This document shows, one piece after another, positions 26,004 through 36,364 of a stretch of DNA of 64,000 bases (positions are counted from its first letter, which is position 1; each line of letters starts with the position of its first letter). A program made the position numbers and the translations under genes. This DNA is from an uncultured Ignavibacteria bacterium (GTDB lineage Bacteria > Bacteroidota > Ignavibacteria > SZUA-365). The notes beneath the pieces are model-generated. The model was not told the origin of the DNA, did no database searches, and was given only the letters and a program-made list of their open reading frames with translations. The stretch covers positions 62,001 to 126,000 of the forward strand of contig CAJXVM010000001.1 of NCBI GenBank assembly GCA_913061095.1. Reading direction: 5' to 3'.

Positions 26004-27794
26004 TTATTTGGCGAAGAAGCTGTCGAGCTGTGACACGTTCCCTCTGTCACATTTCAGGACATTCATGGCGCGGTTGACGCGCGTCTGCATGAAGTTGACA
26101 GGAGCGCGGATGCCCTCAAAAATATCGCGAATCCTTTTTCGTGCTTCCTGTCGTGTCGTCGGTCCGTCGCCGACCAGTCGAAGGGTGAGATCCATTGCGT
26201 CGAAGCCGAAGAGCATTTCGCGCGTAAGCGTGCCTTCGTTGTGCCGCGACAGGTAATCCCTGAGCCGGCTCAGATCGGCGCGGCTGCTGTCGGGAAGCAC
26301 GTCGGTTTCGAAGTAGATGGTGAGGTCGCCTCCGTGCTCGCGCAGCAGGTCGGGATGGTTCCAGTTGCCGCCTCCGACGACGGTGCCTCCCCCGGCGCTG
26401 CCGACTCCCTTCAGCACCGCTGCAATATCCCGTTTCGAGGCGACAGGTGCAAAGAGGATACAGTTTTTTGCACCGCCTCCGGCGAGGCGCGTCCGGCAGG
26501 CGGTGGATATCGCCTCGGTGTCGCCCGGTGAATACTGCACGGTGCGCACCGGCAGACCAAACTCTTCCCAGCGGCTGACAAAGACGTCTGCCATGCGACG
26601 TGGATAGGAATCCCGCGGAGAGAGCACGAACACCTGCTGCGCGTCGAGCTCGAGATAGCAGAAATCCGCGAGCAGACGCGCGCGGTCTGAGATGGGCGTG
26701 TTGAGCTGGAAGATATTCGTGCCGTAGCGGGTCAGTCCCTCGGCGGTCGCAGTCGGCAGCAGTACGAGCAGATCACGTTCGCCTGCGATCTCACAGATCG
26801 TCCGGGCATCCTCGCTGAATGCGCCCGCGATCAACACGGAGGCACGCGGATTGCGCTCGAGCTGCGCGATGACCGCCTCCGCGGTGTCCGGCATCGTGCT
26901 GTCGAACAGCCGCAGTTCGACGGGATAGCCGTCATCGTCGTGATGCATGTGCAGAGCCGCGCGCATGCCCACAAGAAGGTCATCGACAATATCCGCGCGT
27001 GCCGGATCCTGCATGTGCAGGGGCAATGCCGCCGCAACGATGACGGGACGCGTTGCGCCGTCTTCCTGCTGCTCCGCGGTGTGCTCGCCTGCCGCATCCG
27101 CGTCCCCCGCCACATCCGAACCGCCGTCCATTTTTCCCGCTGCATCACCATCTCCGTGTGCAGCAGTGCCGTCTCCTGCGCGCCATGAAAGGAGTTCATC
27201 CAGCGATGCGCTGTCGGGGATCTGTGCCAGCAGGTTTCCCGCAACACGCCGGTCAAAGGCAGTCAGCTCGTCTCCCGGAATCCGCGCGATGCGCTCGCGA
27301 AGCAGCTCCCTGTCCGAAAAACCGTCTTTCCATGCGCGAAGGTAATACTCCAGCGCCCGTCCGGGAGCGCCCGCTTCACGGGAGGCCTCCGCCGAGATAT
27401 AGCAGCTTTCGGCCATGTAGCTGCTTGACGGGAAGCGCTCGCGGAATTCCTCGAGCAGTCGCAGGCATTTCGTCGGAGCTCCTGCACGCAGCCATGACCG
27501 ACCCGCCATCAGGTACGACGCCGTCGATCGCTGATGCGGCGGCCGCTCCACAGCAAGTTCCTGGAACAGCGTCGCCGCCTCTCGCCAGCGCTCATCCGCG
27601 AATCGACTGAGCGCGGAATCAAACTTCGTTTCCGCCTCCTCGTCGTAGGTGACCTCCTGCTGGGCGGAGAGAGCACCTGCGCCCGTCAGCAGTACCAGCA
27701 CGATCAGCGTGCTATGACGAAGGCTTTTTCTGAGGAGCGAAGTAGCGCAGCTGTTCCAGAGCGTCTTCATTTTCGGGTTCGATTTCAAGGACAT
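26004..27794 (-). CDS. Secreted TPR protein with periplasmic-binding (Leu/Ile/Val-type) domain
   Basis: A protein of up to 596 residues. After an N-terminal hydrophobic export signal (TLIVLVLLTGAGALSAQ) comes a tetratricopeptide-like part (residues 50-190), a low-complexity acidic linker with Gly/Asp/Ala, and a C-terminal type I periplasmic-binding fold (VIVAAALPLHMQDPARADIVDDLLVGMRAALH onwards). The order TPR then binding fold is like LpoA, the outer-membrane activator of class A PBPs, but no ABC transporter is adjacent and the similarity is by architecture only. The start is uncertain: 27794 and 27770 both overlap the upstream TPR gene by over 50 nt, and a later non-ATG start is possible. 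Confidence 0.75.
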   Translation of the reverse strand: MSLKSNPKMKTLWNSCATSLLRKSLRHSTLIVLVLLTGAGALSAQQEVTYDEEAETKFDSALSRFADERWREAATLFQELAVERPPHQRSTASYLMAGRSWLRAGAPTKCLRLLEEFRERFPSSSYMAESCYISAEASREAGAPGRALEYYLRAWKDGFSDRELLRERIARIPGDELTAFDRRVAGNLLAQIPDSASLDELLSWRAGDGTAAHGDGDAAGKMDGGSDVAGDADAAGEHTAEQQEDGATRPVIVAAALPLHMQDPARADIVDDLLVGMRAALHMHHDDDGYPVELRLFDSTMPDTAEAVIAQLERNPRASVLIAGAFSEDARTICEIAGERDLLVLLPTATAEGLTRYGTNIFQLNTPISDRARLLADFCYLELDAQQVFVLSPRDSYPRRMADVFVSRWEEFGLPVRTVQYSPGDTEAISTACRTRLAGGGAKNCILFAPVASKRDIAAVLKGVGSAGGGTVVGGGNWNHPDLLREHGGDLTIYFETDVLPDSSRADLSRLRDYLSRHNEGTLTREMLFGFDAMDLTLRLVGDGPTTRQEARKRIRDIFEGIRAPVNFMQTRVNRAMNVLKCDRGNVSQLDSFFAK

Positions 27795-28605
27795 GCCTGA
27801 AATATGCTTCGGCTTTCGCGCGGTTGTTTTTCAGCAGTGCAAGTCGTCCGAGTGCCAGAAGGGCACGCGTGGAACGTGCGTCGCGGAGCAGCATGGCCTG
27901 CAGCAGCTGCTCGGCTTCATCGTAGCGGCGGAGTTTCATCAGCGCACCGGAGCAGGCGAGCCGCGCGTCATCGTTGTCGGGATCGAGCTGCAGGGCGGTC
28001 TGAAAGGTCAGTACTGCCCCCTCCCAGTGCTCGGAGGCGACAAGCACGACACCGAGCGTGTAACGGACGGATGGATCACCGGGCATCAGCGCGGCGGCAT
28101 CACGCATGACAGGCACCGCTTCGGTCGCCTTGTTCTGCCGCAGCAGCGTCTGGCTCAGCGCGAGTGCGGCGTCCACGTGTTCCGGCTGATACTCGAGCGC
28201 CAGTTTCAGGTGCCGCTCGGTGTTCTCCAGTTCACCGCGGCGCCAGTAGATCAGACCGAGCGAGTAATGTACTTTCGGCATGCGCCTGCCCGCCAGCTGC
28301 TGCATGTAGAACAGTGCACGCTCGAAATCCTCGCTCTGGTAGCAGGCGATGCCGAGTGCGTAGAGCACGTCGGGATTCTTCGCATCGGAGCGCAGGGCCT
28401 GCAGCAGCACGCGTTCTGCCGCCGGAAGGTTGCCCATCTCCAGGTACACGTTCCCCAGGCGGATGCGGTGATCCAGATCCTCGGGAAACTCCCGGATCAG
28501 TCGATCAAACACCTGCACGGCATGCAGCCACATGCGGTGCTCTTCATAGTACCGGGCTTCGTCCAACAGCTGACTGACACGGTGCTGATTCACGCTTATT
28601 CCCAC
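27712..28605 (-). CDS. Tetratricopeptide repeat protein
   Basis: A 297-residue soluble protein made almost wholly of TPR units, for example [33 protein letters not shown] and later copies, with the expected Gly/Ala/Tyr/Pro spacing. There is no signal peptide, so it should be a cytoplasmic scaffold. Its start overlaps the guaA stop by 10 nt and its end overlaps the next gene. The partner is unknown. Confidence 0.9.
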   Translation of the reverse strand: MGISVNQHRVSQLLDEARYYEEHRMWLHAVQVFDRLIREFPEDLDHRIRLGNVYLEMGNLPAAERVLLQALRSDAKNPDVLYALGIACYQSEDFERALFYMQQLAGRRMPKVHYSLGLIYWRRGELENTERHLKLALEYQPEHVDAALALSQTLLRQNKATEAVPVMRDAAALMPGDPSVRYTLGVVLVASEHWEGAVLTFQTALQLDPDNDDARLACSGALMKLRRYDEAEQLLQAMLLRDARSTRALLALGRLALLKNNRAKAEAYFRHVLEIEPENEDALEQLRYFAPQKKPSS

Positions 28606-30137
28606 TCGATGGTGGAGGGTGGCTTGGAGCTGATGTCGTAGACGACACGGTTGACACCGCGGACCTCATTGATCACGCGGTTCGAGATGCGCTCGAGCAC
28701 GTCGTACGGGATGCGTGCCCAGTCGGCGGTCATGCCGTCAAGACTGGTCACGGCACGAAGGGCAACGGTGAATTCATAGGTGCGGGCATCGCCCATGACG
28801 CCCACCGACTTGACGGGCAGCAACACGGCGAAAGCCTGCCAGATATTGTCGTACTCACCCGCGCGTCGGATTTCCTCGAGATAAATGTCATCGACCTCGC
28901 GCAGCAGGTCGAGTTGCGCCTGGTCCACCGCGCCAAGTACGCGGATCGCAAGTCCGGGACCCGGGAACGGATGCCGGTCGATCAGATGGGCGGGGATGCC
29001 GAGTTCACGTCCGACGCGGCGCACTTCGTCTTTGAAGAGTTCGCGGAACGGCTCGATCAGTTTGAGATTCATGCGCTCGGGCAGTCCGCCGACGTTGTGA
29101 TGCGACTTGATGGTGGCGGAAGGACCTTTGAAATGCACCGATTCGATCACGTCCGGATACAGCGTCCCCTGCGCGAGGAACGCGGCGTCACGGAATTCGG
29201 CGGCCTCCTTTTCGAACACCTCGATGAAGGTCACCCCGATGATCTTGCGCTTCTGCTCCGGATCGGTGACGCCGGCCAGACGCTGCAGAAACAGGTCCGA
29301 CGCATCGACGAATTTCAGCGGTATATGGAATTCATCCTGGAAAGTCTTGACCACGCTGGCGCTTTCGGCCTTGCGCATCACACCGTTGTCGATATGGATG
29401 CAGTAGAGCTGTTCGCCAATCGCTTCGTGCAAGAGCACCGCCGCCACCGCGGAATCGACTCCCCCGCTCAGGGCGCAGATCACATGCCCGTCGCCGACCT
29501 CGGTACGGATATCCTCGATGGCCTGTTCGATGAACGAGCGCGGATTCCATCCTCCCTCGGCACCGCAGATGTCGTAAACGAAATTTGAGAGAATGGTCTT
29601 CCCTTCGTCCGTGTGCACGACCTCGGGATGAAACTGCACGCCGTACTGTTTTTTCTCCGCATTGCGGATGGCGCAGATGGGCGCGTTCTCGGTATGCGCG
29701 ATGACCTCGAACGCAGAGGGAATGCGCGAGAGCGAATCGCCGTGGCTCATCCAGACGATGGAGTTTGCCGCAACGCCGCGAAACAGATCCGTCTGGTCGT
29801 CAATCCGCAGCTGCGCCTTGCCGTACTCGCGCCGCGCGGCAGGATCCACCGCGCCGTCGTGATGCACGGCGATCAGCTGCAGGCCGTAGCATATGCCGAG
29901 CACGGGTATGCCGAGTTCGAATACCTCTTCGGTGATGCGCGGGGCACCTTCCTCGTAGACGCTGCTGGGTCCGCCGGAAAGAATGATCCCTTTCGGCGCA
30001 TGGCTGCGGATCGCATCGAGCGCAAGGTGGAAGGGGTGTATTTCACAGTACACGCCGAGTTCGCGGACGCGGCGGGCGATCAGCTGCGTGTACTGCGAAC
30101 CGAAATCGACGATGCATATCCATTCGGAATGATACAT
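28596..30137 (-). CDS. guaA: GMP synthase (glutamine-hydrolysing)
   Basis: A 513-residue two-domain enzyme converting XMP to GMP. The class I glutamine amidotransferase domain has the nucleophile motif VLGICYGLQ (near residue 84) and the His/Glu of [11 protein letters not shown]. The ATP pyrophosphatase domain has the P-loop [12 protein letters not shown] (near 226), and the C-terminal dimerisation domain ends in the conserved KPPSTIEWE. Length is standard. It begins a - strand run that continues into TPR, periplasmic-binding and radC genes, and is insulated upstream by the gcvH terminator. Confidence 0.97.
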   Translation of the reverse strand: MYHSEWICIVDFGSQYTQLIARRVRELGVYCEIHPFHLALDAIRSHAPKGIILSGGPSSVYEEGAPRITEEVFELGIPVLGICYGLQLIAVHHDGAVDPAARREYGKAQLRIDDQTDLFRGVAANSIVWMSHGDSLSRIPSAFEVIAHTENAPICAIRNAEKKQYGVQFHPEVVHTDEGKTILSNFVYDICGAEGGWNPRSFIEQAIEDIRTEVGDGHVICALSGGVDSAVAAVLLHEAIGEQLYCIHIDNGVMRKAESASVVKTFQDEFHIPLKFVDASDLFLQRLAGVTDPEQKRKIIGVTFIEVFEKEAAEFRDAAFLAQGTLYPDVIESVHFKGPSATIKSHHNVGGLPERMNLKLIEPFRELFKDEVRRVGRELGIPAHLIDRHPFPGPGLAIRVLGAVDQAQLDLLREVDDIYLEEIRRAGEYDNIWQAFAVLLPVKSVGVMGDARTYEFTVALRAVTSLDGMTADWARIPYDVLERISNRVINEVRGVNRVVYDISSKPPSTIEWE

Positions 30138-30162
30138 GGGTGCTCCGGCGGCTGTGGCGGTG

Positions 30163-30199
30163 AAAAACAGGACCGGACAGTCGCGGGAACTGTCCGGTC
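30163..30199 (-). terminator. Rho-independent terminator after gcvH
   Basis: GACCGGACAGT (30171-30181) and ACTGTCCGGTC (30189-30199) form a perfect 11-bp stem with a 7-nt loop. On the - strand the stem is followed within 3 nt by five T (30167-30163). It ends the efp-accB-accC-gcvH transcript just ahead of guaA. Confidence 0.85.
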
Positions 30200-30220
30200 A
30201 GCAAAGCACGGGGGGATTGA

Positions 30221-30598
30221 TTATTTCCCGATGAGGGACTTGTACTTCTCGGCGTCGAGCAGATCGCTGAGAGCGTCGGCGTTTTCGATGGTCATCTTGA
30301 CCATCCAGCCCTCACCGTAGGGATCGGAGTTGACGATTTCGGGGCTGCCCTCGAGTGCCGGATTGATCTCCGTGATGGTGCCGGCGACCGGGGCAATGAG
30401 ATCGGAGACGGTCTTGACCGCTTCGATGGAACCGAAGGCCTCTTCGGCGTCCACGGCACGTGCCTCGGGGATATCGACGAATACCACGTCGCCAAGTTCT
30501 TCCTGCGCATAATCGGTGATGCCGATGGTGACTACGTCGCCGTCGACTTTGACCCACTCATGGGATTCTGTGTACTTGAGATTCTCGGGAAAATTCAT
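30221..30598 (-). CDS. gcvH: Glycine cleavage system H protein
   Basis: A 125-residue lipoyl-carrier protein that shuttles the aminomethyl group between the P, T and L proteins of glycine cleavage, and in many bacteria also serves lipoate transfer. The lipoylated Lys is in GSIEAVKTVSDLIAP (near residue 62). The N terminus YTESHEWVKVDGD and the C terminus GEGWMVKM are typical. No gcvP or gcvT is near; it follows accC by 40 nt. Confidence 0.96.
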   Translation of the reverse strand: MNFPENLKYTESHEWVKVDGDVVTIGITDYAQEELGDVVFVDIPEARAVDAEEAFGSIEAVKTVSDLIAPVAGTITEINPALEGSPEIVNSDPYGEGWMVKMTIENADALSDLLDAEKYKSLIGK

Positions 30599-30638
30599 AG
30601 AGCGCTCCTGAGACTGCTGTGAAATGAGTATCGCGATG

Positions 30639-31973
<1,335 letters not shown>

Positions 31974-32012
31974 AGGTGCACCTCGATATGCGATCGGCGG
32001 GGAGTTGCCGGG

Positions 32013-32507
32013 TTACGCGGGTTCAATGACAAACAGCGGCTGATTGTATTCGACGGGCATCGCATTCTCGACAAGGATCTGCGTGACTTTCCCCGATGTA
32101 TCCGCCTCGATCTCGTTCATGATTTTCATGGCTTCGATGATGCAGAGCGTCTGCCCCGCCGAAACCGTATCGCCTACCTGAACGAATGGATTGGCGTCGG
32201 GTGAAGATGCGCGGTAGAACGTCCCGACGATGGGACTGCGCACTTCGTGGCCGGTCGCTGTCGACGTCTGCTCTGTATCCTCGGGTTTCGGTGCCGCTGC
32301 CTGCTGTGCCTCCGCTGCGGGAACGGGTGCCGCCGCGGGTGCGGGTGCGGATGTTCCATGCGCGACGGCGGGAGCGAGGACGGCCTGCACATCCTGCTCG
32401 AAGGTCCGTGTGATACGGATGCGCATGCTCTCCTCTTCGATCTCCAGCTCGGCGATCTGGCTGTCGGTAACGATTTTGACGAGTTTTCGTATGACCTGGA
32501 TATCCAT
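32013..32507 (-). CDS. accB: Biotin carboxyl carrier protein of acetyl-CoA carboxylase
   Basis: A 164-residue protein with a helical N-terminal part, a Pro/Ala-rich linker (residues about 50-85) and the C-terminal biotinyl domain. The biotinylated Lys is in the [11 protein letters not shown] motif (near residue 126). The domain order and lengths are those of AccB. It lies between efp and accC, a common efp-accB-accC arrangement. Confidence 0.97.
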   Translation of the reverse strand: MDIQVIRKLVKIVTDSQIAELEIEEESMRIRITRTFEQDVQAVLAPAVAHGTSAPAPAAAPVPAAEAQQAAAPKPEDTEQTSTATGHEVRSPIVGTFYRASSPDANPFVQVGDTVSAGQTLCIIEAMKIMNEIEADTSGKVTQILVENAMPVEYNQPLFVIEPA

Positions 32508-32538
32508 TGCGGCTCCGGATGTTGATAGTGCTCCCGGG

Positions 32539-33099
32539 TTATTTCACCCGCTCGAGGTATTCTCCCGTACGCGTATCGATTCTGAGGACTTCGCCTTCTT
32601 CGATGAACAGCGGGACGTTGACGGTGGCGCCGGTTTCCACGACAGCGCGTTTGCTGCCGCCCTGGGCGGTGTCGCCACGCACGCCGGGTTCGGTTTCCGT
32701 GACTTCGAGTTCGACATTGATCGGCAGCTCGCCGGAGATGGGCGTTTCTCCGTCCATCAGGATCTCACAGACTTCGCCCTCCTTGAGAAACTGCACCGCA
32801 TCTCCGAAATTCTCCTTTTCGACATGGATCTGATCGTAGGTCTCCTGATCCATGAAGCAGAGATAGTCACCTTCCGGGTACAGATACTGGAACTTCCGAC
32901 GCTCCACGCGAACCACGTCGACATTTTCGCCGGGACGAAAGCGCTGATCGAAACTCGAACCGGTGCGCATGTTTTTCAGCTTCGTCTGTACCATGGCGCC
33001 CCCTTTGCCCGGCTTGTGATGCCGCCACTCGACAATCTGATGGAGCTCGCCGTTGAAGCGGATGATCAATCCGTTTCGAAAGTCAGTTGTTGAACCCAT
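32539..33099 (-). CDS. efp: Translation elongation factor P
   Basis: A 186-residue factor that rescues ribosomes stalled at polyproline. Three beta-barrel domains are apparent, with the domain I loop [17 protein letters not shown] carrying the Lys that is modified in many bacteria. The C-terminal domain has [29 protein letters not shown], the family signature. It heads the operon with accB, accC and gcvH. A -35/-10 pair lies at 33152-33180. Confidence 0.97.
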   Translation of the reverse strand: MGSTTDFRNGLIIRFNGELHQIVEWRHHKPGKGGAMVQTKLKNMRTGSSFDQRFRPGENVDVVRVERRKFQYLYPEGDYLCFMDQETYDQIHVEKENFGDAVQFLKEGEVCEILMDGETPISGELPINVELEVTETEPGVRGDTAQGGSKRAVVETGATVNVPLFIEEGEVLRIDTRTGEYLERVK

Positions 33100-33151
33100 A
33101 AAACTGTTATGCTTTTACTGTAAGGTGAAAGAAACATTCAACAGAAACTCC

Positions 33152-33180
33152 AAGTTAGGACGGGACCGAACGAAAGTCAA
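33152..33180 (-). promoter_or_regulatory. Putative promoter of the efp-accB-accC-gcvH operon
   Basis: On the - strand, TTGACT (33180-33175) and TAACTT (33157-33152) are 17 nt apart; the extended form TTG-N20-TAACTTGG is also near the Bacteroidota layout. It is about 50 nt upstream of the efp start. Confidence 0.5.
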
Positions 33181-33239
33181 GATTTGCCGTGCGGCATTGC
33201 AGAGCGGAAACACCCTGTAAACGTGTGTTTTAGCGTGTT

Positions 33240-33279
33240 GGAGCAACCCGTGGGGGCATCCTGCGGGTTTCTCTGCTCC
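33240..33279 (+). promoter_or_regulatory. Inverted repeat in the efp / lipoprotein divergent spacer
   Basis: GGAGCA (33240-33245) pairs with TGCTCC (33274-33279), and the adjoining ACCCG (33246-33250) pairs with CGGGT (33264-33268), giving a bulged hairpin of 11 pairs. It ends 25 nt before the ATG of the lipoprotein gene at 33305. No T-run follows, so a role in RNA stability or translation is more likely than termination. Confidence 0.4.
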
Positions 33280-33304
33280 GGGTAAATGCGTATCTTGGTA
33301 TGAT

Positions 33305-34333
33305 ATGAAAACGAGGCATCCCATCGCGTTGATCTCCCTGGAAGGCTGGCGCCGGACGCTACCTGCGGCATTGCTGCTGCTGATGCTGCTCACCGCCTGC
33401 GGAGAACGTGAAAAAGTCATTCCCAGGGAGGAAACCGGCGAACCGAACACCGTTCCGGAAGAAATCCAGCGCTACCGCGAGGCGCGAGATGTATTCCGCA
33501 CCTGGGTGCAGCTGTTTCACCGTCCACGGGATGCGAAAAACGCCTATCCCCTCCTGACGGCAGAAAGCCGGCGCCGTCTCGCCGCGCGCGGGATCAGGAA
33601 TGCCGAAGATTTCGCAGGCTGGGTCGAAACCCGTGAGCAGAAAAACATCGCTCCATTCACATATGAGTTCTCGCGCTTCGACATCCTCGACATTGATGTA
33701 CGCGATACCTCGCGGGCGCTGATCACCGCGACATTCATTGTACATGTGCGCCAGAGCACCTTCGAAAGCGTCAGTTCCTTCATTCTCGAACGCGAGCGCG
33801 GGGCGTGGCGCGTACCGTTCGCTGAATCGGGGAATTTCGAATCCTCCTGGTGGCAGAAGGAAAAGAACTTCCTGTCGCGGATGCGCATCGAAGGCATGAC
33901 GGAATTCACCGCGGATTCACTGGGCGTCACCGTCTTCTATCCCCGTACATGGGATCTCAGCACCGGATCGCGGCTCACGTTTCCGGAGCATGCGCCGCTG
34001 CAGGGTATTGAGCTTCGCTACATCGATCCGTCCACCCTCTCTGCGTCCGCACTGATTCGAATCGCGCCGCTCCCCCCGGCGGCCACCGACAGCATCACCG
34101 CTGCCGACAGTACGGCACGAACGCCACTCGAAGTGCTGCAGTCAGAAGAGGTGTCATTCGAGGATACCATCCCCATGCGCGCGCGACAGACCATTCTGCG
34201 CGACCCGGTCAGCGGACGGCGTCTTCTGTTTCTCACCGGTGTAGCCGAGGGAGACCAAGACATGAAGCGCTTCGCCGAGACGTTCCGCGCTGTCCGGAAC
34301 TCGATTCTCTTCACCAACGAACAGATTCCCTGA
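33305..34333 (+). CDS. Hypothetical lipoprotein, 342 aa
   Basis: The N terminus is positively charged and hydrophobic and ends in the lipobox LTAC (Cys near residue 32), so the protein is lipid-anchored. The mature part has two regions: residues 50-190, a helical-plus-sheet domain with YREARDVFRTWVQLFHRPRD and the conserved-looking ESSWWQKEKNF, and residues 200-340, a beta-rich domain with TADSLGVTVFYPRTWDLS, the form seen in secreted PsbP/MOG1-like folds that cover a Pro-rich loop. No family is certain. Its stop shares one base with the next ATG (TGATG), so both lipoproteins are co-translated. Confidence 0.75.
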   Translation: MKTRHPIALISLEGWRRTLPAALLLLMLLTACGEREKVIPREETGEPNTVPEEIQRYREARDVFRTWVQLFHRPRDAKNAYPLLTAESRRRLAARGIRNAEDFAGWVETREQKNIAPFTYEFSRFDILDIDVRDTSRALITATFIVHVRQSTFESVSSFILERERGAWRVPFAESGNFESSWWQKEKNFLSRMRIEGMTEFTADSLGVTVFYPRTWDLSTGSRLTFPEHAPLQGIELRYIDPSTLSASALIRIAPLPPAATDSITAADSTARTPLEVLQSEEVSFEDTIPMRARQTILRDPVSGRRLLFLTGVAEGDQDMKRFAETFRAVRNSILFTNEQIP

Positions 34334-35355
34334 TGCGTCAGATTTCTTTCTTTTCCATTCTGCTTCTCGTCATGATGATGACCGCATGCGGAGGCGAACG
34401 CGACGGCGATGCAGGCGACCGCAGCAGCGCTGAAGCCGGTGCCATTCGGCAGGCGGACCACACGCAGCCGGATGCGGGCGGTCCTGCAGCGGACACCGAC
34501 TCCGCAGTGGATAGCGATTCCGCTGCCGATCTTCCTCCCGGCGGCGGCGCCGCCGGCCGCTCATCCATCGCATTTCTGCAGCGGCCCGAACTCGGCTATC
34601 GCCCGAATCCCACTCTCAAGGATTCGCTGCAGGAAAAACTGGCGGATATCATTCGCTGGAGGAAAACGGCACCGCGGGATGAACCGCTGGAGCGCATGAC
34701 CACCGAGCTGTATGCGCTGTTCAACACGCTCACCGTGACGGCGACCGCACTCGACCGTGACGGACGGTTCCGCTCTGATATCCATAGGGAGATCACGCAG
34801 TTCAATGCCACCAATATGGAGAATGACGACGATGCCGGCCGCATCATGAACGGCATGACGGGCGTCTACTCTATGTATGCGCTGCTTGCGAAAATGAAGT
34901 TCTACGGCAACGAAGAACAGCAGGCCGTCATTCAGGAAATCAACGATGAAACGGCCGCGACGTTCAAGCCGGATATTCCAGTTGTGGAGGCGGCTGCGGC
35001 AATTGCCGACGCCTGTTATACGCTGACGCTCATGATCATGGACGATATTGATTCTGAGAACCGCTTCGACAAGGCCTTCACGCAGATCGAGCGTCAGTAC
35101 ACACACGGCAAGCAGGTCGCGAAGCGCAGGGAGGATCATTTCATCAACGGGATGTTCCGCACGTTTGAAATCTCCCAGATCTGGGCGCTTTCTCTGAATC
35201 CGGAGCGCCGGGACGATGTATCGCAGATGAACCAGGGAGTCAGCGACGAAAGCGCAGAGGCGGAAAAGGTGGGAACACAGATGGCGATCGCAGTGAAATA
35301 CCTGTTTCTCATTTCCTTTACGATCGCGGAAGATACCGTGGAACTTACGCTCTGA
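34333..35355 (+). CDS. Hypothetical lipoprotein, 340 aa
   Basis: Signal peptide with lipobox MTAC (Cys near residue 19), then a 65-residue acidic, Ala/Asp/Ser/Gly-rich low-complexity linker, then an all-helical domain (residues 75-340) with segments such as DIIRWRKTAPRDEPLERMTTELYALFNTL and HFINGMFRTFEISQIWALSL. The long disordered linker would let the domain reach away from the membrane. It overlaps the upstream lipoprotein by one base and precedes the acyltransferase by 13 nt. Function unknown. Confidence 0.75.
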   Translation: MRQISFFSILLLVMMMTACGGERDGDAGDRSSAEAGAIRQADHTQPDAGGPAADTDSAVDSDSAADLPPGGGAAGRSSIAFLQRPELGYRPNPTLKDSLQEKLADIIRWRKTAPRDEPLERMTTELYALFNTLTVTATALDRDGRFRSDIHREITQFNATNMENDDDAGRIMNGMTGVYSMYALLAKMKFYGNEEQQAVIQEINDETAATFKPDIPVVEAAAAIADACYTLTLMIMDDIDSENRFDKAFTQIERQYTHGKQVAKRREDHFINGMFRTFEISQIWALSLNPERRDDVSQMNQGVSDESAEAEKVGTQMAIAVKYLFLISFTIAEDTVELTL

Positions 35356-35368
35356 CGACGGGCGCCCC

Positions 35369-36364
35369 ATGCAGCAATGGTCCGTGAAAACAGTATCGCT
35401 GACGGAAGACACCCGGCTCTGGGATCGGCTTCATGCCTCCTCGGCCCGCGCCACCGTCTTTTCCTCCTCCGCGTGGCTCTGCCTGCTTGGAGAGGTATTT
35501 GAGCGTCCCGCCACGGCGACCATTCTGCTCTTCGACGATATGCCTGTGGCGGGCATCCCGCTGCTCACGTCCCAGCGCGGTCCGCTGCGCGTGTCTCCCC
35601 CGCTTCCGATCACGCTTTACGCCGGCTGGCTTGCCGACGAGCACCGCATCGCCGTTCCCTCGGACGCGCTTCATGAACTGTTCGCGCATATCGAGCAACG
35701 ATGTCATTACGCGTCACTCGGACTGCCGCCGGAGGAACCGCTTGCCGAGCAGCTGCGCGGGCGGGGATGGACACTGCATCAGATGCGGACGCGTCGCATC
35801 ACCATCGCCGATGCGGAAGCGCTGTGGAGCGGATACAGCCAGTCCCTCCGCCGCAAGCTCCGTCGTGCCGGTGAAAGCGACCTGCATCTTGACGAGGATC
35901 CATCTTCATCACTCATGGCGGACTGCTACGATCTCAGTTATCAGCGTCATGGCATCGCGCCCCCGATACCGAAGGAACGTGTGCGGCGCTGGATCGACGA
36001 ACTGAAACGGAGCGGCATGGTCGACATGTTTGCGGGGCGCCGTCTCGACGGACGCTGCGCCGCCGTGCGCGCCGTCACGCGCGACGGAGACATGCTTTAT
36101 GACTGGCTCGCCGGCGCCGATCCGGCCGTGGCTCCCTCCGCGTCGCACTGGCTCGTTGACACGATTCTCACGCGCTATCACAAGCACGGGTGTCTGTACT
36201 TTGATTTCATGGGAGCGAACGCACCCGGTGTCGCGGATTTCAAGCGGAGCTTCGGCGGAGATCTCGTTCCGTATGTCGATGCCGAATGGTACCGTCCCTC
36301 CATCCTGAAAACCATCAATCGGCTGCGCAGCCGCGCGATTCGCCGACAGCGAGGACTGCGATGA
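35369..36364 (+). CDS. GNAT / FemAB-like acyltransferase
   Basis: A 331-residue cytoplasmic protein of the GNAT superfamily group with two tandem N-acetyltransferase folds, as in FemAB and BioF2-like (GNAT_6) proteins. Seen: the first half with SSSAWLCLLGEVF and a substrate pocket stretch PITLYAGWL; the second half with YDLSYQRHGIAPPIPKERVRRWIDEL, YDWLAGADPAV, and the terminal FKRSFGGDLVPYVDAEWYRPS that ends these proteins. Relatives transfer amino acids to peptidoglycan or acyl groups to lipids and glycans. It lies between two lipoproteins and an outer-membrane protein and overlaps the latter by 4 nt. Confidence 0.8.
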   Translation: MQQWSVKTVSLTEDTRLWDRLHASSARATVFSSSAWLCLLGEVFERPATATILLFDDMPVAGIPLLTSQRGPLRVSPPLPITLYAGWLADEHRIAVPSDALHELFAHIEQRCHYASLGLPPEEPLAEQLRGRGWTLHQMRTRRITIADAEALWSGYSQSLRRKLRRAGESDLHLDEDPSSSLMADCYDLSYQRHGIAPPIPKERVRRWIDELKRSGMVDMFAGRRLDGRCAAVRAVTRDGDMLYDWLAGADPAVAPSASHWLVDTILTRYHKHGCLYFDFMGANAPGVADFKRSFGGDLVPYVDAEWYRPSILKTINRLRSRAIRRQRGLR

